From: Nitrospina sp.
GTDB lineage: Bacteria; Nitrospinota; Nitrospinia; Nitrospinales; VA-1
Reading direction: 5' to 3'
Assembly (NCBI GenBank): GCA_018647025.1
Contig: JABGTQ010000027.1
Span: 1 to 12,498, forward strand
DNA length: 12,498 nt
Both the position numbers and the translations under genes were made by a program. The notes beneath the pieces were generated by a model, which made no database searches, was not told the DNA's origin, and saw nothing but the letters and a program-made list of their open reading frames with translations. Of the stretch, positions 1-6,596 are shown one piece after another; the stretch's first letter is position 1; the number at the start of each line of letters is the position of its first letter.

Positions 1-1
1 A

Positions 2-1180
2 ATAAAAAAAGCCGGCACCATGGACCCTGTATTTATGTTGGATGAAGTTGATAAAATGAATTCTGATTTTCGTGGTGATCCTTCCTCTGCGTTATTAGAA
101 GTACTCGATCCAGAACAAAATTCTTCCTTCAACGATCATTACCTTGAAGCTGATTATGACCTTTCACAAGTACTTTTTATTTGTACTGCCAACGTTCTCC
201 ATACCATACCAAAACCCCTTTTAGATCGAATGGAGATAATCCGATTGCATGGTTATATGGACGAAGAAAAAGTAGGTATTGCCGAAAAGTTTCTTATTCC
301 TAAAAAAATACAAGAACACGGGCTAACTAAAAAAAATGTTAAGTTTTCAAAAAAATCCCTAACCCAAATTGTGGAAAATTATACTCGAGAATCAGGAGTT
401 CGTAACTTAGAACGAGAAATAGCTACCATATGTCGCAAGGTCGCCAGAATTGTTGTAGACAAAGGAAAAACATATTCAAATACAATAGAAACTAAAGACA
501 TTAACAAGTTTTTAGGTATTCCAAAATTCCAACGCTTGTCCATCAAGAAACCCCTTCCAGTTGGTGTCGCCACAGGCTTAGCTTGGACAGAATTTGGAGG
601 AGAACTTTTATCTATTGAGGTAACTGTTTTATCTGGAACCGGAAAACTTTCGCCCACAGGTACGCTAGGAGATGTAATGAAAGAATCCGCTCACGCAGCG
701 CTTAGCTATGTTCGATCTCGAGCGAAAGGTTTTGGTCTTGAAAATGACTTCTATCAGAAAACTGATATCCATATACATATTCCCGAAGGGGCCGTCCCTA
801 AAGATGGGCCCTCAGCAGGAATAACCATGGCGATTGCAATGGTATCGGCCTTAACAAATAATCCTCTGCGACACGATGTTGCAATGACGGGGGAACTAAC
901 ATTAACTGGAAAAGTTTTACCCATTGGTGGACTCAAAGAAAAATGTCTGGCTGCCTATCGAGAGGGGATTTTGAAAATAATTTTGCCGAAAGAAAACGAA
1001 AAAGACATCCCTGAAATTCCGGACAAAATTAAAAAGAAAATGAAGTTTTATCCAGTCTCTAATATTGATGAGGCTATGAGTTATGCTTTTGAAAAAAAAT
1101 CAAACCCTAGAAAAAAACTACCTAAAATAAAAAAGCAACAAGGCAGTTCTCCTCAACAATCTGTATCTTCATTAAACTAG
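2..1180 (+). CDS. lon: ATP-dependent protease Lon, C-terminal part (5' end outside window)
   Basis: Lon is a cytoplasmic AAA+ serine protease that degrades misfolded and regulatory proteins. The reading frame is open from base 2, and the residues before the Met at base 20 (KKAGT) also fit Lon, so that Met is internal. What is visible starts at Walker B (FMLDEVDK), followed by sensor-1 (TANVL), the arginine-finger region (LLDRME) and the sensor-2 region (GVRNLERE). The proteolytic domain follows. Its catalytic Ser is in KDGPSAG (codon 812-814). The catalytic Lys is the second Lys of GGLKEK (codon 941-943), 43 residues later as in E. coli Ser679/Lys722. Walker A and the N-terminal substrate-binding domain lie upstream of the window. 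The last 30 or so residues form a Lys/Pro/Ser/Gln-rich tail beyond the conserved fold. The gene converges on a lipoprotein gene on the other strand. Identity is very secure. Confidence 0.98.
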   Translation: MKKAGTMDPVFMLDEVDKMNSDFRGDPSSALLEVLDPEQNSSFNDHYLEADYDLSQVLFICTANVLHTIPKPLLDRMEIIRLHGYMDEEKVGIAEKFLIPKKIQEHGLTKKNVKFSKKSLTQIVENYTRESGVRNLEREIATICRKVARIVVDKGKTYSNTIETKDINKFLGIPKFQRLSIKKPLPVGVATGLAWTEFGGELLSIEVTVLSGTGKLSPTGTLGDVMKESAHAALSYVRSRAKGFGLENDFYQKTDIHIHIPEGAVPKDGPSAGITMAIAMVSALTNNPLRHDVAMTGELTLTGKVLPIGGLKEKCLAAYREGILKIILPKENEKDIPEIPDKIKKKMKFYPVSNIDEAMSYAFEKKSNPRKKLPKIKKQQGSSPQQSVSSLN

Positions 1181-1186
1181 TTTTGT

Positions 1187-1204
1187 CCATTAAATTTTTA
1201 ATGG
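1187..1204 (+). terminator. Possible terminator hairpin after lon
   Basis: A perfect 7-bp inverted repeat (CCATTAA / TTAATGG) with a 4-base loop begins six bases after the lon stop. It is followed by the moderately T-rich stretch TAAGTTTTATAT. The stem is short and AT-rich, so termination strength is uncertain. The position between two convergent genes supports a terminator role. Confidence 0.45.
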
Positions 1205-1219
1205 TAAGTTTTATATGAC

Positions 1220-1239
1220 CACATAAAAAAATTTATGTG
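1220..1239. terminator. Second hairpin between convergent genes, possibly bidirectional
   Basis: A perfect 8-bp inverted repeat (CACATAAA / TTTATGTG) closes an AAAA loop. There is no clear T-tract after it in either direction, so it may be an RNA 3'-end stabiliser rather than an intrinsic terminator. It lies 31 bases beyond the stop codon of the minus-strand lipoprotein gene. Confidence 0.35.
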
Positions 1240-1270
1240 ACCTGCCTTCTTCACAATCATTAAATTAAAG

Positions 1271-2110
1271 TTACATATCCTGGTCGATATGGTTATAAGG
1301 AACTAACCTATCTTCATTTAAAACCATAGCCATTAACTGATCTGTCTGAATAAATTCATTCGTTATTTTTAACAAAGTAGCAGCGTTAGAGAGAAAATCA
1401 TTTACAGCTTGTTCTTTTGTTGATTTTTTAAAAAAATCTTCGTAAAAATATATTAGACGCTCCGCTTTATCCAGACGAGAATTAATCATTTTATAATCTA
1501 TTTTTCGCGCACTTATCTTACGAGCAAACTCCTCATAATTGAGATAATTTTCAATATCCTTAGGATGTTCTCCACGAGAAATTAATATTTTTTTTGTCTC
1601 GTCAAGTCCATAGTCTTGTAGTAATTTTTTAAATTCAATGGCCACATTATTTAAAGGGACCCCTTCTGAAGTTTTACACAGATACCCTAAGCTAAAAATA
1701 ATTTTATTTATATTGCTATCTAGTTGCATTCCGTGAAAAGAGTAAGATTTTGAACCTTCATTCCTTTCAAAGGCACCCCACATCCCGCCAAGTTTTTGAA
1801 CTAAAGTTCGCCTTAAGTCCAATGAATCGAATCGATCTAGACATGAAGTTTTATCTATCGCCTCAACTGAACTAAATTTTTTCGTAAGAATTTTTTCAAT
1901 TATAGAAGGATTAATAGGGATTTTCGCTAACACTTTTTTAGAATTCGAGAAAACTTCCTCCTTAGTTGTTTGCACTTTCTCCGTGCGCACCCATGTGGAT
2001 TCTTTCTTTGGTTGAATAACTGGACCTTTCACTTCCTGCCCGCCATCACACCCAAATAAAACCGTCATTGACATTAAATAGACTGTAAAAATAGCAAACC
2101 AAATTATCAT
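1271..2110 (-). CDS. Predicted lipoprotein of unknown function
   Basis: I do not recognise this 279-residue protein. Residues 1-20 form a hydrophobic signal segment ending in a lipobox-like LFGC, so Cys21 is the likely lipidated residue. The next residue is Asp22, which in enterobacteria retains lipoproteins in the inner membrane; whether that rule holds here is unknown. The segment before the hydrophobic core has no Lys or Arg, which is unusual for a signal peptide. An in-frame TAA four codons upstream, with no other start codon between, fixes ATG 2110 as the first possible start. The mature part is rich in Lys, Glu, Asp and Leu, looks mainly helical, and has three further Cys or so but no catalytic motif I can name. 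No Shine-Dalgarno sequence is evident. It stands alone, converging on lon and diverging from the FlgO-like gene. Real gene likely; function unknown. Confidence 0.75.
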   Translation of the reverse strand: MIIWFAIFTVYLMSMTVLFGCDGGQEVKGPVIQPKKESTWVRTEKVQTTKEEVFSNSKKVLAKIPINPSIIEKILTKKFSSVEAIDKTSCLDRFDSLDLRRTLVQKLGGMWGAFERNEGSKSYSFHGMQLDSNINKIIFSLGYLCKTSEGVPLNNVAIEFKKLLQDYGLDETKKILISRGEHPKDIENYLNYEEFARKISARKIDYKMINSRLDKAERLIYFYEDFFKKSTKEQAVNDFLSNAATLLKITNEFIQTDQLMAMVLNEDRLVPYNHIDQDM

Positions 2111-2204
2111 GAAATACTTTTAAAAATGTTTAATGATTTTATTTTAAACCACTTTATACCCTAAATCCTAAAAGGGTTCCAGAAAAGTCCTTAATTTTTC
2201 AATG

Positions 2205-2239
2205 CATCATGGAGTATACTATGCACTATACTATTGATG
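2205..2239. repeat. Interrupted dyad, possible operator or RNA stem
   Basis: An inner inverted repeat AGTATA (2213-2218) / TATACT (2227-2232) with an 8-base centre is flanked by an outer pair CATCA (2205-2209) / TGATG (2235-2239), giving nested symmetry over 35 bases. It lies about 95-130 bases upstream of the minus-strand lipoprotein start. A regulator binding site is the natural reading, but AT-rich DNA yields such dyads by chance. Confidence 0.35.
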
Positions 2240-2486
2240 GATAATCAATAACCAAATCCATACCACTACAAACTTATGATTTTTGGCTACCCGTCTTCAG
2301 TTCTCGTTATTCAAATCAAATTACTAAAACCGTACTATGAATCTCTAGAAACTCCTCTAAATAATCAGTCCCACAAAAGAGGAAGTCTTAATATTCCAAG
2401 CAAGCAATGTTCTTTTAATATTTAGTAATGGGAATTATTTTCCAAAATATTTTATAGTTTAATAACTTTTTCTATATTTCGAGGTT

Positions 2487-2596
2487 ATGGATCCTTTTAA
2501 CTCTAAGGAATTTACAAAATATTCTAAAAAAACTTAGATTCGGTTCATGAATTACGTAATAAAACCTTTAGCGATTTGATTAATATTACGATATAG
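2487..2596 (+). pseudogene. Possible small ORF broken at an A7 run
   Basis: From ATG 2487, just after GAGG at 2481-2484, the frame reads MDPFNSKEFTKYSKKT and stops at TAG 2535-2537. Moving to the -1 frame at the run of seven A (2526-2532) continues the reading with 20 more codons (LDSVHELRNK...) to TAG 2594-2596. With one extra A the whole would be a 36-residue charged peptide. The downstream half has no ATG of its own. It could be a decayed gene, a homopolymer sequencing error, ribosomal slippage, or chance. The GAGG-ATG spacing of two bases is short. No family is recognised. Confidence 0.25.
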
Positions 2597-2604
2597 CATT
2601 TAAT
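2576..2604 (+). promoter_or_regulatory. Sigma70-like promoter for the FlgO-like gene
   Basis: TTGATT (2576-2581) and TTTAAT (2599-2604) are separated by 17 bases. They match 4 of 6 and 5 of 6 consensus positions. The -10 ends 19 bases before ATG 2624, and the purine stretch GAGAAGAG (2611-2618) lies between as a weak ribosome binding site. Confidence 0.5.
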
Positions 2605-2623
2605 AACAAAGAGAAGAGTCTAT

Positions 2624-3196
2624 ATGAATAATTACAAAATATTTTATCCTATCCTTTTTTTTGGCTTTTTGTCTGCATGTTCACTTCGAGTGGATCCTAT
2701 TGATTCTTGGTCAAAGATTTTTCGAACCCAAACCGATTCGAATTACTACCAAGGAAAATCAGAAAGTTTAACAAGTAAAATAGCCAAAGATATTGAGGAG
2801 TACGAAATCAACAAAATTACCGTTATGGACTTTGTTGATGAGGAAAGTCAAATAACGAACCTAGGTGAGTACCTTTCATCTAGAATAGTTGAAGCTTTTA
2901 CTGATCGGACTTTGTTTCAAGACCGTATTTTTCACGTCACTCAAAAAGGCGAGGTCAACGAAATTTTACAGCAACTTAATCTGCAGCATAACTACTTGTA
3001 TGCAAAAAAAGATTTAAAGGCTCTTGGTGAATCACTTAATTCTCAAGCGATCCTAACAGGAAAAATCACAGATCTAGGTACCAATATTGATATGCATCTT
3101 ACCCTAACCGATGTCGGCACAGGTGAAGTGATCTCTTCAGCTACACAGCATCTCAAACGTACTAGATTTGCAGTCGAGATGCTTAGACAGCATTAA
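2624..3196 (+). CDS. FlgO-like outer-membrane lipoprotein
   Basis: This 190-residue protein has a type II signal peptide: Lys5, a hydrophobic core, then the lipobox LSAC with Cys19 as the predicted lipid anchor. Ser20 at +2 would send it to the outer membrane under the enterobacterial sorting rule. Residues from about 60 onward fit the FlgO domain pattern: a first strand ITVMDFVDEE, GEYLSSRIVEAF, a helix with VNEILQQLNLQ, LGESLNSQAILTGKITDLG, then LTLTDVGTGEVISSATQ. FlgO in Vibrio helps flagellar outer-membrane stability, but many domain relatives occur without flagella, and no flagellar gene is near here. The alternative is a more general CsgG/TolB-N-like periplasmic domain. A promoter and a weak purine-rich site precede ATG 2624. 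Fold assignment fairly sure; role unknown. Confidence 0.8.
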   Translation: MNNYKIFYPILFFGFLSACSLRVDPIDSWSKIFRTQTDSNYYQGKSESLTSKIAKDIEEYEINKITVMDFVDEESQITNLGEYLSSRIVEAFTDRTLFQDRIFHVTQKGEVNEILQQLNLQHNYLYAKKDLKALGESLNSQAILTGKITDLGTNIDMHLTLTDVGTGEVISSATQHLKRTRFAVEMLRQH

Positions 3197-3274
3197 CTAT
3201 TTTATTAATGCCCAAGTCACGCCAACAAAGATCATAATGATATTAGCAGAGGGGTATTTTAAAAAATTTAAGGT
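3197..3274 (-). other. Short hydrophobic open frame downstream of shc, probably not a gene
   Basis: Read on the minus strand after the cyclase stop, one frame is open for 25 codons and ends at TAG 3197-3199, directly beside the stop of the FlgO-like gene. It spells a hydrophobic stretch (ANIIMIFVGVTWALIK). The only ATG (3233-3235) leaves 12 codons. It could be the tail of a decayed membrane-protein gene, but its length permits chance. No terminator is evident in this 71-base convergent gap. Confidence 0.15.
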
Positions 3275-5160
3275 TTAAGGACGGAGCGATACCTTCCAAG
3301 GGCCATAAGCGGGAAGAAATGCTGATACATATGGTATTTAATAAAAAAGTGAATCGGAAATCCCGTTCCCGTAAACTCATCTTCGTACCACGACCCGTGG
3401 GGTTCTTGTCTATTCAATAAAAATTCTATACCACGCTTAACAACCAAACTTTCTTCATCCCCACCGGCAATCAACCCCATCACCGCCCAAGCTGTTTGCG
3501 AGGCGGTACTATTACCTTTTCCTGCTAATGATGGAATTTTATAACTTTCGCAAGTCTCTCCCCAACCGCCGTCTTTATTTTGATGATCTTCAAACCATTT
3601 AATCGAGCGACAAACATATGGCTGACTCATATCTTCGCCGATAGAAGCAAGACCAGTAAGAGCTAACCAACTTCCATAAATGTAGTTGACTCCCCAACGA
3701 CCCCACCAAGATCCATTGCTTTCTTGCTTTCTTTTTAGAAAATTAATAACTCTTTTAACTTTTGGGTGATTTTTTTTGAACTTAAGTTGGCCAAGTAACC
3801 ACAAAACGCGCCCGCTCACATCTGCCGATGGCGGATCTAGCATGGCACCATGGTCTGCAAATGGGACTTGATTTAGAATTTCCTGTTCATTATCTATGTC
3901 AAACGCTGCCCAACCACCGGACTGACATTGCATACTGAGTAACCATGAGGTCGCTTTCCCCGACTCTTGCAATTTTTGATAAGAATCCGGTAATTTTATT
4001 CGGTTAAGAAAAATAAGAATCTCCGCCGTATCATCACAGTCCGGATAAAGCTCGTTATAAAACTCGAAAGCCCAGCCACCGGGTTCTATCTGAGGGTTTT
4101 TAATAGCCCAATCTCCCTTTTTAACTATCTGTTTACTCAAAATCCATTTGGCTGCTTTTACCAAAGCGGGATGATCTGTAGACATTCCAGAATCACAAAG
4201 AGCATTAGCCGCTATGGCAGTGTCCCATAGCGGAGAAACACAAGCTTGCATAAGCGTGCCCTCTTTCTTGTTTATCAAGAATCTTTCTACCGCTTCCAAT
4301 CCCTTAACCCATTTCGGATCATTCTTAGAAATTCCCTCATAATGATAGGCTAATAAAGAATTGAGCATCGCCGGCTGAATCCCAGAGAAGTCTCCTTGTT
4401 CTTCTTGATGTTCAATAACCCAACTAAGAGCCCTTTTACGGGCTATTTTACGAAAAGGTTTCCACGGCGATTTACCAATGAACTTTATAAGTTTGTCCAG
4501 ATTGATAAAAAAATTTCTCCATGAACTAAAAACTAATCCGTCCGATTCAAAACCTAACTCCGAGTCTCCACTAGTAAATAGCTCTTTAAAATCATTTCCT
4601 TCAGGAAGATGACACACTGGTTTATGACTAATAACGATCGAAAGTGGGACCACCGTACTGCGAGACCAACTGGACATCTCATAAATATTTAGAGGAAACC
4701 AATTTTTAAGCAGAATAATCTCTACAGGAACAGAGGGACAAACATTCCAGGAAATTTGGCCAAACATAGCGAGGAAAACTTTGGTAAACACACGCGTAGC
4801 TTTAATGCCACCGTTTGCAAAAATTGCTTCGCGCGCTTGAATCATTTCTGGACGTCCTTTTGAAATGCCTGCTAGACTTAAGGCCATGTATGACTCCACT
4901 GTAGAGTTGATATCACAAGGCCCTCCAAAATACAGAGGCCAACTTCCATCCTCTCTTTGTGTATGAAGAAGGTAATTGGTAATTTTTTTCTGCTTTTCTA
5001 GGTCGACCGTTTCGGTAAAGTGCATAAAAAAAACAAGTTCCGCCGTAATAGTAGCATTGGATTCTAATTCGTCGACCCAGTAACCCTCTTCTGTTTGCCG
5101 GGATAACAAAAAATTGCGTGATTTATTGATTGCTAAATCTAATCGTTCATTAAAATTCAT
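3268..5160 (-). CDS. shc: Squalene-hopene cyclase
   Basis: This enzyme folds squalene into the pentacyclic hopene or hopanol, the first committed step of hopanoid lipid synthesis, as a monotopic inner-membrane protein. The length, 630 residues, is typical. The catalytic DxDD motif is DCDD at residues 374-377, followed by TA; these are the same numbers as in the Alicyclobacillus enzyme, whose Asp376 protonates squalene. Several QW repeats are visible: residues 13-28 (ending EEGYW), QREDGSW, QCQSGGW, QESNGSW, QNKDGGW and QEPHGSW. Other family hallmarks are NIYEMSSWSRSTVVPL, ACVSPLWDTA and GTGFP at 598-602 near the C-terminus. No other hopanoid gene (hpn, squalene synthase) adjoins it. The ATG at 5160 has no clear ribosome binding site. 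The gene diverges from rplM. Identity is secure. Confidence 0.97.
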   Translation of the reverse strand: MNFNERLDLAINKSRNFLLSRQTEEGYWVDELESNATITAELVFFMHFTETVDLEKQKKITNYLLHTQREDGSWPLYFGGPCDINSTVESYMALSLAGISKGRPEMIQAREAIFANGGIKATRVFTKVFLAMFGQISWNVCPSVPVEIILLKNWFPLNIYEMSSWSRSTVVPLSIVISHKPVCHLPEGNDFKELFTSGDSELGFESDGLVFSSWRNFFINLDKLIKFIGKSPWKPFRKIARKRALSWVIEHQEEQGDFSGIQPAMLNSLLAYHYEGISKNDPKWVKGLEAVERFLINKKEGTLMQACVSPLWDTAIAANALCDSGMSTDHPALVKAAKWILSKQIVKKGDWAIKNPQIEPGGWAFEFYNELYPDCDDTAEILIFLNRIKLPDSYQKLQESGKATSWLLSMQCQSGGWAAFDIDNEQEILNQVPFADHGAMLDPPSADVSGRVLWLLGQLKFKKNHPKVKRVINFLKRKQESNGSWWGRWGVNYIYGSWLALTGLASIGEDMSQPYVCRSIKWFEDHQNKDGGWGETCESYKIPSLAGKGNSTASQTAWAVMGLIAGGDEESLVVKRGIEFLLNRQEPHGSWYEDEFTGTGFPIHFFIKYHMYQHFFPLMALGRYRSVLKP

Positions 5161-5318
5161 AAAGGTATATTCTTGATTTTAAGCCAATGTATGCAAGGAA
5201 AGATCGGAAAATCATTAATAAAATCTGAAGCTATCTCAGTATTTTATTGAAATTAAACACCCAAACTACCTTAAAGAATGCTCACAGGCAGATAAAAGTA
5301 TAGAAAATTTTGTTTAGA

Positions 5319-5405
5319 ATGGATAAAATAACTGAATTAAATTAAAAAATAAAGTTTTTATGGATTGGCCTGGTTATTATGATTGTGGGAGTATTAACCC
5401 TATAA
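5319..5405 (+). pseudogene. Possible remnant of a tiny membrane protein, in-frame stop
   Basis: ATG 5319 opens a frame MDKITELN, then TAA at 5343-5345, then continues KIK and a 16-residue hydrophobic run (FLWIGLVIMIVGVLTL) ending at TAA 5403-5405. A short charged head followed by one membrane span is a usual layout for small membrane proteins, so a single nonsense change could have broken a 27-residue gene. No Shine-Dalgarno sequence precedes it and chance is possible. Confidence 0.2.
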
Positions 5406-5440
5406 TGTAGAAAAAATACTTTAAAACATCATGAAACCAG

Positions 5441-5469
5441 TTGACATTACGCCTTAATTTATCTAGTAT
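5441..5469 (+). promoter_or_regulatory. Sigma70-like promoter of rplM-rpsI
   Basis: A perfect -35 TTGACA (5441-5446) is followed after 17 bases by TAGTAT (5464-5469, 4 of 6). An overlapping TATAAC at 5467-5472 would need a 20-base spacer. The expected start, near 5476, gives a leader of about 48 bases before ATG 5524. Confidence 0.6.
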
Positions 5470-5523
5470 AACTTTTTCCCATATTTACTTTAAAACCCCC
5501 TATTAAATCAAGCCACTGAGCTT

Positions 5524-5952
5524 ATGAAAACGATTTCTTTGAATGCGAATACTGTAGATAAAAAGTGGGTTGTTATAGACGCTTCTGATAAGGTTTTGGG
5601 TCGTGTCGCGACAAAGGTTGCAGCCATCATCCGTGGAAAAACTAAACCTACATTTACTCCACATGTTGACTGTGGTGACAATGTGATCATAATTAATGCC
5701 TCTAAGGTTAAACTAACAGGTAAAAAATGGGATCAAAAAATTTATTACCACCACACTGGATTCCCTGGTGGGATAAAATCAGCCACAGCCAAAGAAATGA
5801 GGGAAAAAAAGCCCTCTAGTCTGCTTAAAAAAGCGATCCAAGGTATGTTACCAAAAAATCGACTAGGAAGAGTACTGGCTGGCAATTTTCGCGTTTATGA
5901 CGATAACGAACATCCCCACACTGCGCAAAATCCAGAGACAATCTCTATCTAA
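5524..5952 (+). CDS. rplM: 50S ribosomal protein L13
   Basis: L13 is an early-assembly protein of the large ribosomal subunit. The 142-residue length is normal. Visible family features are the N-terminal block WVVIDASDKVLGRVATKVA, the FTPHVDCGDNVIIINA segment, and the L13 signature KKAIQGMLPKNRLGR at residues 102-116. The C-terminus (YDDNEHPHTAQNPE) is also canonical. ATG 5524 gives the standard N-terminus; only a weak GAG precedes it. rpsI follows after 65 bases, the usual bacterial pairing, and both are probably cotranscribed from the promoter at 5441-5469. Confidence 0.98.
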   Translation: MKTISLNANTVDKKWVVIDASDKVLGRVATKVAAIIRGKTKPTFTPHVDCGDNVIIINASKVKLTGKKWDQKIYYHHTGFPGGIKSATAKEMREKKPSSLLKKAIQGMLPKNRLGRVLAGNFRVYDDNEHPHTAQNPETISI

Positions 5953-6017
5953 ATCGCAGCGCTCGGTGATATTCAATAACTAAATTTAATTAATAAAAAT
6001 ACACGGAAATATAAACT

Positions 6018-6416
6018 ATGGGAAACAACGGTGAAAAATTTTACGCAACGGGTAGACGCAAACGAGCTATAGCCAAGGTATGGATCCAGTCTGGCTCTGG
6101 CAAAATTACTGTAAACTCTAAAGAAGTTAAAGAATATTTTATGCGCGATTCTCTAGTCATGAATGTTAAACAACCACTGACTTGCACCAATACAACAGAG
6201 TCTTACGATATCAACGCTACAGTTATTGGTGGCGGTATCTCGGGACAAGCTGGGGCATTCCGTCTAGGCGTATCCCGAGCTCTACTAGTAGCTGATTCCG
6301 AACATCGTGCAGCTCTGAAAAGAGGGGGCTTCCTCACACGTGACGCACGTGTTGTCGAGCGAAAAAAATACGGCAGACCTGGTGCTCGTAAACGTTTCCA
6401 GTTTTCCAAACGATAA
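6018..6416 (+). CDS. rpsI: 30S ribosomal protein S9
   Basis: S9 is a small-subunit head protein whose C-terminal tail reaches the P-site tRNA. The 132-residue protein has the expected [16 protein letters not shown] start, the [19 protein letters not shown] core, and the [20 protein letters not shown] signature. It ends in the invariant-type tail KRFQFSKR, with the final Arg that contacts tRNA. A weak GGAAAT lies well before ATG 6018. It is paired with rplM. The next 180 bases before argC show no clear terminator, so readthrough into argC is possible. Confidence 0.98.
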   Translation: MGNNGEKFYATGRRKRAIAKVWIQSGSGKITVNSKEVKEYFMRDSLVMNVKQPLTCTNTTESYDINATVIGGGISGQAGAFRLGVSRALLVADSEHRAALKRGGFLTRDARVVERKKYGRPGARKRFQFSKR

Positions 6417-6586
6417 TAAATTTAATTCCCATTGTCTATTCTGAGCACCCAAGCGTTTTCAGAAAAAATACTACCCCAAAATCACTTTTCAGCTATTATA
6501 TAAAACTGTTCAATACTAAAATAGCGCTGGCGTTCTTCCCTTTATTTTGATGACTTGCAAAAGAATTTAAGGTAGCTATTTTCTAT

Positions 6587-6590
6587 AGGA
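6587..6590 (+). promoter_or_regulatory. Ribosome binding site of argC
   Basis: AGGA followed by AA, six bases before ATG 6597, is the clearest Shine-Dalgarno sequence in the window and fixes the argC start. A TTGCAA / TATTTT pair just upstream would start RNA inside this site, so it is not proposed as the promoter. Confidence 0.6.
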
Positions 6591-6596
6591 AATTCT

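Larger units (their letters stand above)
2111..2623. other. 513-base divergent intergenic region
   Basis: This very AT-rich stretch separates two divergent lipoprotein genes and should carry the promoters of both. It holds a long interrupted dyad (2205-2239), a possible frame-broken mini-ORF (2487-2596) and a sigma70-like promoter for the right-hand gene (2576-2604). A 5-bp stem (ACCCT 2158-2162 / AGGGT 2173-2177) lies in the presumed leader of the left-hand gene. I see no tRNA, no long ORF and no convincing promoter for the left-hand gene. Confidence 0.6.
5161..5523. other. 363-base divergent intergenic region between shc and rplM
   Basis: It holds a strong candidate promoter for the ribosomal genes (5441-5469) and a tiny hydrophobic ORF interrupted by a stop (5319-5405). 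I found no convincing minus-strand promoter for shc and no structured RNA or riboswitch. The presumed rplM leader, about 45-50 bases, is pyrimidine- and A-rich and shows no obvious stem. Confidence 0.6.

Noticed and set aside
379..657. 92-codon open frame on the minus strand
   Set aside because: It is antisense to lon within a well-conserved region.
2171..2215. tRNA-like T-arm (GGGTTCC) near the left lipoprotein gene
   Set aside because: No acceptor stem, anticodon arm or D-arm can be folded around it.
2525..2533. A classical A-AAA-AAC frameshift heptamer at the A7 run
   Set aside because: The heptamer is present as letters (2527-2533) but not in the phase needed relative to ATG 2487; only simple slippage on poly-A remains possible.
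6555..6582. TTGCAA and TATTTT as the argC promoter
   Set aside because: Transcription would begin inside the Shine-Dalgarno sequence that the start codon needs.
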